Assembly: GCA_021773655.1 (NCBI GenBank)
Contig: JAJFJX010000240.1
Location: forward strand, 1-9,078
Source: Panacagrimonas sp.
GTDB taxonomy: Bacteria > Pseudomonadota > Gammaproteobacteria > Nevskiales > Nevskiaceae
DNA: 9,078 bases
Direction: 5' to 3'
Under the pieces are notes generated by a model that saw nothing but the letters and a program-made list of their open reading frames with translations, was not told where the DNA came from and searched no databases. Positions 1-5,849 of the stretch are shown one piece after another (within the stretch, counting starts at the first letter, position 1; each line of letters starts with the position of its first letter). A program made the translations under genes and the position numbers.

Positions 1-750
1 CGTGCTCGTCGTCGCTGGCTGTGGCCCATGCTGGGCGTCACCACGCTGGCGGTAATCCTGGTCGGCGGGTTGACCGGCTACTGGGTATTCATGAACGTGG
101 CGGCACGCCTGCTGCTGACCGACCAGGCACTGCGCATCCGCCTGCCGGAACAGACCAACACGGTCCTGACCGCCACCAACACCGTCGACGTGCTGATGAA
201 GGGCGTCATCACCGCGCAGGTGCCGCTGCGCCAGACCCTGGACCTGCCGGTGAGAGGCACCTACGACACCCTGATCGACCTCGATACCCTGGTGCCGCTG
301 GAAACCACCATCGTCTACGAAGGCATCATTGCCATCGACACCGTGGCCGACATCGAGGCCCGCGCCCCGGTCAACTTCCAGAACGTCAAGAAGTACAAGA
401 ATCTCCACTTCAAGGCCAAGCTGCCGATGAAGCTCCAGGTGCCGGTGCGCCTGGTGGTCCCGGTCAGGCAGCAGATCCCGTTCAAGTATCAGGGCCCGCT
501 GCGGGTGACGATCGACCACGTCATCCGCTCGCCGGTCGGCACCACGCTGCACACGGCCCTGAACGTGAACCAGACGTTCACGGTCCCGATCACCACCAGC
601 CTGCCGCTGCAGTTGGACCTGCCGCAGCATCCGGTGGAGGCGACCATCGTCGAGTCGCTGCTGTATCTAGACCTGCAGTCGCTGCGCTTCGAGCGCAAGC
701 CCGACACCGCGGACGACACCACTGGCACCCCTCTGGCCCCGGAGACCTGA
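1..750 (+). CDS. Membrane-anchored beta-rich protein of unknown function, 5' end outside window
   Basis: I do not recognise this protein. The frame is open from base 1 and reads R-A-R-R-R-W-L-W-P before the first ATG at 28. This basic stretch sits immediately before a hydrophobic segment (about residues 2-30 counted from the ATG at 28), the usual inside-positive pattern of a single-pass anchor, so the true start is probably upstream of the window. The remaining roughly 210 residues alternate polar and hydrophobic positions and are rich in V, L, T and P, suggesting a beta-sandwich-like domain in the periplasm. Two segments (residues 65-94 and 144-173) look like a diverged internal repeat sharing V-P-x-R-Q, a glycine, I-D and P-x-x-T-T. 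The C-terminal 15 or so residues are acidic and probably disordered. It ends one base before a minicistron and lies 63 bases before the next larger gene, so it is likely the upstream member of the 1-2233 operon. Function unknown. Confidence 0.75.
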   Translation, partial: RARRRWLWPMLGVTTLAVILVGGLTGYWVFMNVAARLLLTDQALRIRLPEQTNTVLTATNTVDVLMKGVITAQVPLRQTLDLPVRGTYDTLIDLDTLVPLETTIVYEGIIAIDTVADIEARAPVNFQNVKKYKNLHFKAKLPMKLQVPVRLVVPVRQQIPFKYQGPLRVTIDHVIRSPVGTTLHTALNVNQTFTVPITTSLPLQLDLPQHPVEATIVESLLYLDLQSLRFERKPDTADDTTGTPLAPET

Positions 751-751
751 G

Positions 752-817
752 ATGACCGACCCGATCCTCGCGCGGCATGACCCCGTTCGGCGCCACTCCC
801 GGAGCACGCCGCGGTGA
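752..817 (+). CDS. Possible 21-codon minicistron coupling two genes
   Basis: This short frame starts with ATG one base after the upstream stop codon and has a good ribosome binding site, GGAGA at 741-745, six bases ahead. It encodes 21 residues rich in Arg, ending H-S-R-S-T-P-R. Its TGA stop (815-817) overlaps the GTG start of the next gene (814) in a GTGA junction. The architecture suggests translational coupling: ribosomes finishing here could re-initiate at 814. Whether the peptide itself matters is unknown. It could also be a chance frame, since GC-rich DNA has few stops. Confidence 0.35.
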   Translation: MTDPILARHDPVRRHSRSTPR

Positions 818-1029
818 GCACGGCCCGCTCCACCCTGCAACGCGAACTCGGCAGCGCGCCACCGCCGGCGTTCGACACATTGCCCGCCGAAACACTCGAA
901 CATCTCGCCACGGCGCTCAATGCCGTGCGCCTGCGCCAGCAGGCCGAACTCGACCAGGCGCTGACCGGCGCGCTGGAATACGTGCCGGCACTGATGCGAC
1001 GCCCGGTGAGCAAGATCCTGGGACTGTGA
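814..1029 (+). CDS. Small helical protein of unknown function (71 aa)
   Basis: The start is a GTG with GGAG at 801-804 about nine bases upstream, and it overlaps the stop of a 21-codon frame. The 71-residue product has no membrane segment or signal peptide. The N-terminal quarter is Ala/Pro-rich; from about residue 24 on, the sequence is strongly amphipathic-helical with alternating Leu/Ala and charged residues (for example R-L-R-Q-Q-A-E-L-D-Q-A-L), followed by a short basic stretch, M-R-R-P-V-S-K. I do not recognise the family. It ends four bases before the GTG of the 399-residue gene, so the two are almost certainly co-transcribed and probably co-translated. A small helical partner of the neighbouring solenoid protein is an inference from context only. 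Confidence 0.6.
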   Translation: MSTARSTLQRELGSAPPPAFDTLPAETLEHLATALNAVRLRQQAELDQALTGALEYVPALMRRPVSKILGL

Positions 1030-1033
1030 ACCG

Positions 1034-2233
1034 GTGAGCCGCCTTGCACGCCGCGCCGAGGTGATCAAGCTGGCCCGCCTGTTGCGGGTGGACGAATCCA
1101 CGCTGTCCGGACTGTCCGATCTGGACGCCACCAGCCTGCGCACCTTCCGCGAGCAGGCCCAGGCGCGACTGTTCGATGCCGACGAGGCGCGTCTCAAGCG
1201 GGTCGCAATGGCCAGCAAGCTGCTGCCGGTCCCGCTGATCGCGCTGATCGGCGAGCACGTCTTCGGCGCGCTGCTGTGCGCCCGTGTGGCGGGCCTGATT
1301 GCGCCGGATCGGGCAGCCGAGGTGACATTGCGCCTCGAGACCGAGTTTCTCGCCGACGTGACGCTGGAGATCGACCCGCGCCACGTGCGCGAGGTCATCG
1401 CGCGCATTCCGGTCCCCAGGCTCGTCGAGGTGGCACTGGTGCTCGCCCGGCGCCGCGAGTTCGTCACCCTGGCGCGCTTCGTCGACTACGTCAGCACCGA
1501 CGCCATCCGCGCCGTGATGGAGCAGCTCACCGACAATGCCGCGCTGCTGCAGATCGCCTTCTTCATGGAGGACAAGTCGCGGCTCAACGAGCTGGTCGGC
1601 CTGCTGCCCAAGGCACGGCTGCGCGAAATCATCATCGTCGCCGCCGCCGAGTCGCGTGACCTGTGGGCCGAAGCACTGGCACTGATGAGCGAGGTCAATG
1701 ATCGCTGGCGCAAGCATCTGGGCGAACTGGCGGCGGGCCTGGACGATCGCGTGCTGCTGTCGATGGCGCGCGCCGCGCAGGCCCAGAAGCTGTGGGGCGC
1801 GCTGCTGCCGATCATCGGGCTGCTCGAACGCGCGCACCAGCAACGCCTGCTGCAACTGCCGGTGTTGCGCGAGGTGCCGATGCTCGAAGCCGTCCTGGAC
1901 GCCGCCGACAGCGAAGGCCTGTGGGACCGCCTTCTGCCGCTGCTGCCGCTGCTCGACGAACCCGCGCAGCAGGCCCTGGCGCAGGCTGCCGAGCGCCTGG
2001 GTGATGACGCCTTCGGCCGTGTGTTCGAGGCCGTGCAGGCCGGCCGCGAGTGGGGGCCGCTGCTGGTACTGCTGTTGCGCCTGCGCAGCCAGACGCAGGA
2101 CCGGCTGCGCCCGCTGATCGCGAAGCTTTCACCGCAGGCCGCCCGGCAACTGCTGCTTGAGGCCGACCAGCTCGGCGTGATGGACCGCGTCGATGCGCTG
2201 TGGCGACGCCTGACACTGGGCCGGCCGGCGTGA
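1034..2233 (+). CDS. Alpha-helical repeat (HEAT/MgtE_N-like solenoid) protein of unknown function
   Basis: This 399-residue protein starts at a GTG four bases after the preceding stop. It has no signal peptide and no convincing membrane span; leucine-rich stretches such as L-L-P-L-L-P-L-L recur at regular spacing and look like buried faces of amphipathic helices. After an N-terminal region with a basic, helical character (residues 1-65), residues about 66-208 contain helix pairs with D-P/I-P-P turns that recall MgtE N-terminal or HEAT-type repeats. Residues 209-381 form four units of 43, 43, 43 and 44 residues, each opening with L-W or E-W plus a leucine-rich helix and closing with an Ala-rich helix. 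The fold inference is an alpha-solenoid scaffold, likely cytoplasmic. No catalytic motif is visible. It is the last gene of the plus-strand operon; 54 bases separate it from the convergent thioesterase gene. Function unknown; assignment to a named domain family would need a profile search. Confidence 0.75.
   Translation: MSRLARRAEVIKLARLLRVDESTLSGLSDLDATSLRTFREQAQARLFDADEARLKRVAMASKLLPVPLIALIGEHVFGALLCARVAGLIAPDRAAEVTLRLETEFLADVTLEIDPRHVREVIARIPVPRLVEVALVLARRREFVTLARFVDYVSTDAIRAVMEQLTDNAALLQIAFFMEDKSRLNELVGLLPKARLREIIIVAAAESRDLWAEALALMSEVNDRWRKHLGELAAGLDDRVLLSMARAAQAQKLWGALLPIIGLLERAHQQRLLQLPVLREVPMLEAVLDAADSEGLWDRLLPLLPLLDEPAQQALAQAAERLGDDAFGRVFEAVQAGREWGPLLVLLLRLRSQTQDRLRPLIAKLSPQAARQLLLEADQLGVMDRVDALWRRLTLGRPA
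1658..2176 (+). repeat. Four in-register 43-44 residue helical repeats within the solenoid protein
   Basis: Protein residues 209-251, 252-294, 295-337 and 338-381 align without gaps except one residue at the end of the last. Each begins (D/K/G/R)-(L/E)-W followed by a leucine-rich helix, has Q/R/H-rich positions near residue 20, and ends with an Ala-rich helix (R-A-A-Q-A-Q, D-A-A-D-S-E, E-A-V-Q-A-G, E-A-D-Q-L-G). Similarity is in spacing and hydrophobic pattern rather than in identity, so this is an old protein-level repeat and not a recent DNA duplication. Confidence 0.6.
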
Positions 2234-2287
2234 GCAGCGGCTTCGCACGGATCCGGTGGATCGCCGCCTGCGCCGGGGGCCGCAGAT

Positions 2288-2710
2288 TCAGGCCGACGGC
2301 AGGCTGTAACTGCCGGTGGCCTGCGCCACCAGGGTGGGATCGTCGCCGCAGCGCAGCCTGACTTCCATCACCGCCAGCTTGCGGCCGAGCTTGAGCAGGC
2401 TGGCTTCGGCGTGCACGTCGGCAGCGAGCCCCTTGTTGAGGAAATTCAGATTGAGGCTGGAGGTCACCGCCATCATCCGCGGGCCGAGGTGCGACAGCAC
2501 CAGCGCGTACATCGCCAGGTCGGCGGTGGTGAACAGCGCCGGGCCACAGATCACGCCGCCGGGTCGCAGCATCCATTTGCGAAACGGCATGTGCACGCGT
2601 GCAAAGCCGGGGCGCAGTTCGTCGATGTGCAGGAACGGCGTTTCGGACTGGAACCCGGCCGTGATCAGGCGCACCACTTCAGGCGCTTCCAGTACCAGCT
2701 TCAGATCCAT
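2288..2710 (-). CDS. PaaI-family hotdog-fold thioesterase
   Basis: The 140-residue product has the length and pattern of a single-hotdog PaaI/YiiD-type acyl-CoA thioesterase: a beta strand region ending P-G-F-A-R-V, then R-P-G-G-V-I-C-G-P-A-L at about residues 49-59, the central helix with T-T-A-D-L-A-M-Y (Asp64 in the usual acidic position), then A-V-T-S-S-L-N-L-N-F-L at 81-91 and the closing strands with L-K-L-G-R-K-L. Family members hydrolyse acyl-CoA thioesters in the cytoplasm, as multimers. Substrate cannot be read from sequence. The canonical H-G-G of many PaaI proteins is R-P-G-G here, a variant I recall from related annotated thioesterases. The ATG has a GAGGGGG Shine-Dalgarno just upstream, and the start overlaps the end of the transporter gene by ten bases, so translation is probably coupled. 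Family assignment is confident; cellular role is not. Confidence 0.85.
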   Translation of the reverse strand: MDLKLVLEAPEVVRLITAGFQSETPFLHIDELRPGFARVHMPFRKWMLRPGGVICGPALFTTADLAMYALVLSHLGPRMMAVTSSLNLNFLNKGLAADVHAEASLLKLGRKLAVMEVRLRCGDDPTLVAQATGSYSLPSA

Positions 2711-3441
2711 CCGAACCCCCTCGACGAGTCGTAGACCAGCTTGACCGACAGTAGCAGCAGAACGGCCTTGAACAGCCCGGTGAAGCGTTCGCCGCTGATG
2801 TGCCGGTTGAGCAGCCGGCCCGCGCCGGTGCCCAGGATCGCCGCGGCGCACAGCGGCAGCAACAGTCCGGGTCGCGCAAAGGCACTGTATCCGACCGCCC
2901 CGTAGGCCAGCACCCGCAGCCCGTGGCCGAGCACCTGGGTGAATGCCAGGGTGGCGATGGTGGTTTCCCGGGACCACTCCGGGCGCAGGAACAGGCGCCC
3001 GGTGAACGGGCCGGTGGCGCCGACGAACATGCCCAGCCCGCCATTGAGCAATCCGGCGACGATGAACGAGGCGCGCGGCGGAAACGGCGCGGCACCGTCT
3101 CGCGTCGGCAGCAGCGAAACCAGGATCAGCCCGGCCAGGATCAGCCGCACCAGGTCGACGTCGACGCCGGCCGCGAACGGCGCCAGCAGGAAGGTCGCGG
3201 GCACCGCCACCAGCGCGAACCAGCCCGAGCCGCGCCACTGAACATGTGCAACATAGGCCACGGTGCGCGAGGTATTCGAGACCAGTTGCACGGCCGCGAA
3301 CAGCGGCACGGCTTCCACCGGCTTCAGGCCCATGGCGAAGAACACCGCGATCAGGATGGTCCCGCCGCCCAGACCCGTGAACCCGGACAGGGTCGAGGTG
3401 AGAAAGGCGAAGACGGTCAGGGTCGGAACGAGCGGGTCCAC
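2701..3441 (-). CDS. TauE/SafE-family membrane transporter (putative sulfite/organosulfonate exporter)
   Basis: The product is an integral inner-membrane protein with about seven or eight hydrophobic segments. It shows the two half-repeats typical of TauE/SafE (DUF81) proteins: the first half has S-G-F-T-G-L-G-G-G at residues 19-27 followed by a helix and S-N-T-S-R; the second has G-L-L-N-G-G-L-G-M-F-V-G-A-T-G-P followed by an A-T-x-x-x-x-Q helix. Members export or import small anions such as sulfite, sulfoacetate or other organosulfur compounds, but substrates vary and cannot be predicted here. I chose the GTG at 3441, giving 246 residues, the usual family length and a start just before the first membrane helix. 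The frame stays open to an ATG at 3561, but that 40-residue extension is Pro/Gly/Gln-rich and unlike the family. The start is therefore uncertain, the identity is not. It is the first gene of a two-gene unit with the downstream thioesterase. Confidence 0.85.
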   Translation of the reverse strand: MDPLVPTLTVFAFLTSTLSGFTGLGGGTILIAVFFAMGLKPVEAVPLFAAVQLVSNTSRTVAYVAHVQWRGSGWFALVAVPATFLLAPFAAGVDVDLVRLILAGLILVSLLPTRDGAAPFPPRASFIVAGLLNGGLGMFVGATGPFTGRLFLRPEWSRETTIATLAFTQVLGHGLRVLAYGAVGYSAFARPGLLLPLCAAAILGTGAGRLLNRHISGERFTGLFKAVLLLLSVKLVYDSSRGFGWI

Positions 3442-3621
3442 GTTTTCGAAGCCTGCCGGAGCGATCAGCAAGCAAAGCGGCTCATGCTGCCGCCCCGGCC
3501 ACTGCAGCAATGCGCGGTCGCCCGCGGCCGGACCTGGAATTCCGGACGCACGGTGCCACAATGGCCCCCGCGTGATGGGCGGGGAGCGGGTCCGGCGATG
3601 CGGGTTCGGTCATGCTGCGCC

Positions 3622-3655
3622 TGTTCGGCATACATAAAAGTCAATAGAATATAAC
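3622..3655 (+). promoter_or_regulatory. Candidate sigma-70 promoter for dapF
   Basis: The 3442-3689 gap is GC-rich except for an AT-rich island at about 3630-3656. Within it TAGAAT (3645-3650) matches the -10 consensus at five of six positions, with a weak -35 candidate TGTTCG at 3622-3627 and a 17-base spacer; an overlapping TATAAC at 3650-3655 is an alternative -10. A start near 3657 would leave a leader of about 33 bases before the dapF ATG, which has no clear Shine-Dalgarno. No convincing promoter for the divergent transporter was found in the same gap. Confidence 0.5.
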
Positions 3656-3689
3656 AAGCTCGCCGCCCCTGGCCGCGGTCACCCCATCC

Positions 3690-4517
3690 ATGTCCCTGAC
3701 CTTCACCAAGATGCACGGCACCGGCAACGACTTCGTCGTGATCGATGCCACGCGGGCGCGATTCGAGCCCGATGCCGCGCTGCTGCAGCGGCTCACCGAC
3801 CGGCGCTTCGGGGTGGGCTGTGACCAGGTGCTGGTGGTCGAGGCGCCGTCGGCGGCAGACGTGGATTTCGACTACCGCATCTTCAACGCCGACGGCACCG
3901 AGGTCGGCCAGTGCGGCAACGGCGCGCGCTGCCTGGCCCGTTTCGTTGCCGACCAGGGGCTGTCGGACCGAGACACCCTGCGCGTGCGCACCCGCACCTC
4001 GGTGCTGGAGCTGCACCTTCGCGACGACGGCCAGGTGACCGTGAACCTGGGCGTGCCGCGTTTCGAGCCGGCGGCAATCCCCTTCCACGCGCCGCAGCGC
4101 GAGATCCGCTACACCCGCGAGGTGGACGGCCAACGCCTGCAGTTCGGCGCGCTGAGCCTGGGCAACCCGCATCTGGTGATGGAGGTCGACGATGTCGACC
4201 GGGCGCCGCTGGCGACGCTGGGGCCGCGGCTGGAAACCCACGCCGATTTTCCCGAACGCGTCAACGTCGGCTTCATGCAGCGGCTGTCACCCGGCCGGCT
4301 GCGGCTGCGGGTCCATGAGCGTGGCGCCGGCGAGACCCTGGCCTGCGGCAGCGGTGCCTGCGCCGCAGTGGCGGTGGCCCGCCTCTGGGAGCGCACCGGA
4401 TCGCAGGTGCAGGTGGAGGTTCGCGGCGGGACACTGAGCATTCAATGGGCGGGCGAGGATCAGCCGATCTGGCTGACCGGCCCCGCCACGCGCGTCTTCA
4501 AGGGAGAACTGACATGA
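3690..4517 (+). CDS. dapF: Diaminopimelate epimerase
   Basis: DapF interconverts LL- and meso-diaminopimelate, a cofactor-independent two-cysteine racemase step of lysine and peptidoglycan synthesis in the cytoplasm. The 275-residue length is normal for the family. The N terminus F-T-K-M-H-G-T-G-N-D-F (5-15) is the family signature. Both catalytic cysteines are present: Cys75 in G-Q-C-G-N-G-A-R-C and Cys219 in L-A-C-G-S-G-A-C-A. The N-P-H motif at 159-161 and E-R-V-N-V-G-F at 189-195 are also conserved. No truncation or missing key residue is seen. The ATG at 3690 fits the conserved N terminus. In many gammaproteobacteria lysA and the lptM lipoprotein gene precede dapF; here the upstream neighbour is divergent and unrelated, and dapF appears to have its own promoter. 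Its TGA overlaps the ATG of a 14-codon minicistron leading to the DUF484 gene. Confidence 0.97.
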   Translation: MSLTFTKMHGTGNDFVVIDATRARFEPDAALLQRLTDRRFGVGCDQVLVVEAPSAADVDFDYRIFNADGTEVGQCGNGARCLARFVADQGLSDRDTLRVRTRTSVLELHLRDDGQVTVNLGVPRFEPAAIPFHAPQREIRYTREVDGQRLQFGALSLGNPHLVMEVDDVDRAPLATLGPRLETHADFPERVNVGFMQRLSPGRLRLRVHERGAGETLACGSGACAAVAVARLWERTGSQVQVEVRGGTLSIQWAGEDQPIWLTGPATRVFKGELT

Positions 4518-4558
4518 ACCAAACCCACTTCCGCGTCCACCGGCCGGGTGGCGCATGA
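4514..4558 (+). CDS. Possible 14-codon minicistron bridging dapF and the DUF484 gene
   Basis: ATG at 4514 overlaps the dapF stop (ATGA, 4514-4517), and the TGA at 4556-4558 overlaps the DUF484 start (ATGA, 4555-4558). A strong Shine-Dalgarno, AGGGAGA at 4501-4507, lies about seven bases before the minicistron ATG, which is better placed than anything before 4555. The encoded peptide is M-N-Q-T-H-F-R-V-H-R-P-G-G-A. The two perfect overlaps and the ribosome site suggest translation, probably to pass ribosomes from dapF to the DUF484 gene. Peptide function is not implied. Confidence 0.5.
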   Translation: MNQTHFRVHRPGGA

Positions 4559-5265
4559 GCCGGACGTCCCAAGCTCAACCCGGCGACACCGACCGCACGG
4601 AATTCGACGAGGCGCAGGTCTCGAATTACCTGCGCGCCCATCCGGACTTCCTGATGCAGCACCCGGAGCTGCTCGAAACCCTGGAGCTGAACCACACCAC
4701 CGGCTCGGCGGTGTCGCTGATCGAACGGCAGGTGGAGATTCTGCGCGGTCGCAGCCAGCGGCTGGAAGATCGCCTGAGTCAACTGGTCGATGCCGCGCGC
4801 GACAACGAAAAGCGCGCCACCAGCGTGCATCGACTGGCGCGCACGCTGATCCGTGCGCCCACCCTGGCCAGCGCCATCCTCGGACTGCAGACCCGCATGC
4901 GCGAGGAGTTCGACATCGACGAGGTGTTCGTCGGCCTGATGTCGGCGGTCCTCAAGCGCAGCGACATCGAGGGCCTGGCCCGACTCGACCCCGACGGCAC
5001 GGTGGCGCGCAGCTTCGACAATTTCTTCCGCACCAAGCTTATCGAGTGCGGACCGCTGGCCGAGGCACAGGCCCGCCTGCTGTTCCCCAGGGCCGCGGAA
5101 CTGCCGCAGTCGGCTGCGGTGGTGCCGCTGGAAAAGGAAAAGAACCTCGGCATGCTGGTACTGGCTTCGCGGGACCCGGAGCGGTTCCAGCCACGTCAGG
5201 GGCGCCTGTTCCTGGAGATGACGGCCGAGCTGGTGGCGGCGGCGGTCCGGGCCAAGCTGGCCTGA
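4555..5265 (+). CDS. yigA: DUF484 family protein (YigA-like)
   Basis: The 236-residue product carries the DUF484 pattern. The N-terminal part has V-S-N-Y-L-R-A-H-P-D-F-L at about 22-33, then H-P-E-L-L-E-T-L-E-L and S-A-V-S-L-I-E-R-Q-V, followed by a helical, probably coiled-coil stretch (about 55-95). The C-terminal half is GAF-like, with F-D-N-F-F-R-T-K-L-I-E-C-G-P-L and a final strand region around V-V-P-L-E-K-E-K-N-L-G. The family is cytoplasmic and its function is not established. It commonly sits between dapF and xerC, as in Escherichia coli; here the dapF side is kept but no xerC follows, since the next feature is a small lipoprotein gene. The ATG at 4555 fits both the usual family start and the ATGA junction. 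The 172 bases after the gene show no clear terminator. Confidence 0.9.
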   Translation: MSRTSQAQPGDTDRTEFDEAQVSNYLRAHPDFLMQHPELLETLELNHTTGSAVSLIERQVEILRGRSQRLEDRLSQLVDAARDNEKRATSVHRLARTLIRAPTLASAILGLQTRMREEFDIDEVFVGLMSAVLKRSDIEGLARLDPDGTVARSFDNFFRTKLIECGPLAEAQARLLFPRAAELPQSAAVVPLEKEKNLGMLVLASRDPERFQPRQGRLFLEMTAELVAAAVRAKLA

Positions 5266-5340
5266 AACCCGCTCGGCACAACGGGGGCCGATCAGGGATG
5301 TCTTGGCCACCGGGCCACCCTCCGACACCTGGAAGCACCA

Positions 5341-5371
5341 TTGAACGGCGTAAAGAAAACTGCGCTAATAC
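5341..5371 (+). promoter_or_regulatory. Candidate promoter for the small lipoprotein gene
   Basis: In the gap 5266-5437 a locally AT-rich stretch holds TTGAAC (5341-5346) and TAATAC (5366-5371), separated by 19 bases, or 18 if CTAATA is taken as the -10. Spacing is slightly long and the -35 is imperfect, so this is a tentative call. It would give a leader of about 60 bases before the lipoprotein start. Confidence 0.35.
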
Positions 5372-5437
5372 GCTCCGGCCGCCAGGCGGGTGCCCGTCAG
5401 CGGCCTGATCGACACACCAAACCGGGAGATTGAAAAC

Positions 5438-5566
5438 ATGCGCACCTTGTTGCTGGCCCTGGGCCTGAGTTCGTTTCTGATGCTTTCCGCCTGCGCCAAG
5501 CAGGACGAAGCCGCCGCAGACGAAGACACCGCGACGGAAGAGAAAGCCGATCCTGCAACTGAATAA
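5438..5566 (+). CDS. Small acidic lipoprotein (42 aa)
   Basis: This short gene starts at an ATG with GGGAG at 5424-5428 as ribosome site. The product opens M-R-T followed by a hydrophobic stretch and a lipobox L-S-A-C with Cys19, so signal peptidase II should leave a mature peptide of 24 residues beginning C-A-K-Q-D-E. Residues +2/+3 are Ala-Lys, not Asp, consistent with outer-membrane sorting by Lol. The mature part is almost entirely A, E, D, T and K, probably disordered. It lacks the G-x-K-G-P-L-Y-x-P motif of LptM, the small lipoprotein often found near lysA-dapF, so I do not assign it there. Own promoter candidate upstream and strong terminator 32 bases downstream suggest a monocistronic, possibly abundant transcript. 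Function unknown. Confidence 0.85.
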   Translation: MRTLLLALGLSSFLMLSACAKQDEAAADEDTATEEKADPATE

Positions 5567-5597
5567 GCCTTCGTTTCCTCGATTTTCGCTCGACATG

Positions 5598-5621
5598 GCC
5601 CCGTTCGCGGGGCTTTTTTTT
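5598..5621 (+). terminator. Intrinsic terminator of the lipoprotein gene
   Basis: A six-base-pair stem GCCCCG/CGGGGC (5598-5603 with 5608-5613) closes a TTCG loop and is followed by eight T residues (5614-5621). It lies 32 bases after the lipoprotein stop. On the minus strand the stem is not followed by a T run, so it should act only for plus-strand transcripts. Confidence 0.9.
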
Positions 5622-5667
5622 AACTCCCTTCCTGATTGGAAATGAAATTCAGCCGGTATCCGGGACG

Positions 5668-5766
5668 GCGTCATTCCCGTGGAAGCGGGAATCCAGGGCT
5701 GGTCGACGTGCTCTGAGGGCAGCGCTTTTCATGTGCTCTGGATTCCCGCCTTCGCGGGAATGACGC
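5668..5766. repeat. Paired palindromic repeat (REP/BIME-like) in a convergent gap
   Basis: Two 27-base units in opposite orientation occupy 5670-5696 and 5738-5764. Each begins GTCATTCCCG and ends GGGAATCCAG when read outward-in, and they differ at three central positions. Each unit can form its own hairpin (ATTCCCGC with GCGGGAAT in the right unit; one G-T pair in the left). The outer arms GCGTCATTCCCG at 5668-5679 and 5755-5766 are perfect inverted copies of 12 bases, so the whole 99 bases can also fold as one long hairpin. Such repeats are dispersed in many GC-rich proteobacterial genomes and sit preferentially between genes. No coding capacity is seen in the rest of 5622-5849. Confidence 0.8.
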
Positions 5767-5849
5767 TGGCTGGGAATCATTGCCAATCGGAACCCCGTTC
5801 AACCTCACTTCGCCCCCGCCGGGCGTCGTCGATCACGGAACCGGGCCCA

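Noticed and set aside
667..1855. Long minus-strand frames opposite the first operon.
   Set aside because: Composition is Arg/Ser/Gln-rich with no domain pattern, and the plus-strand genes there have good starts and sensible hydrophobic periodicity.
2234..2287. A small hairpin (GATCC/GGATC) between the convergent genes as a terminator.
   Set aside because: The stem is only five pairs and neither strand has a following T run.
3465..3485. A 7-codon frame M-S-R-F-A-C ahead of the transporter gene, possibly a leader peptide.
   Set aside because: The ribosome site is weak, there is no attenuator-like hairpin pair, and a frame this short arises by chance.
3465..4241. A 258-codon minus-strand frame opposite dapF.
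   Set aside because: It lies antisense to a certain dapF gene and shows no recognisable motif.
4548..5408. A 286-codon plus-strand frame overlapping the DUF484 gene.
   Set aside because: Pro/Arg/Gly-rich out-of-frame shadow; the +1 frame at 4555 carries the full DUF484 pattern.
5438..5566. The small lipoprotein as LptM, which often lies near lysA-dapF.
   Set aside because: It lacks the conserved G-x-K-G-P-L-Y-x-P segment after the lipidated Cys and sits downstream of dapF.
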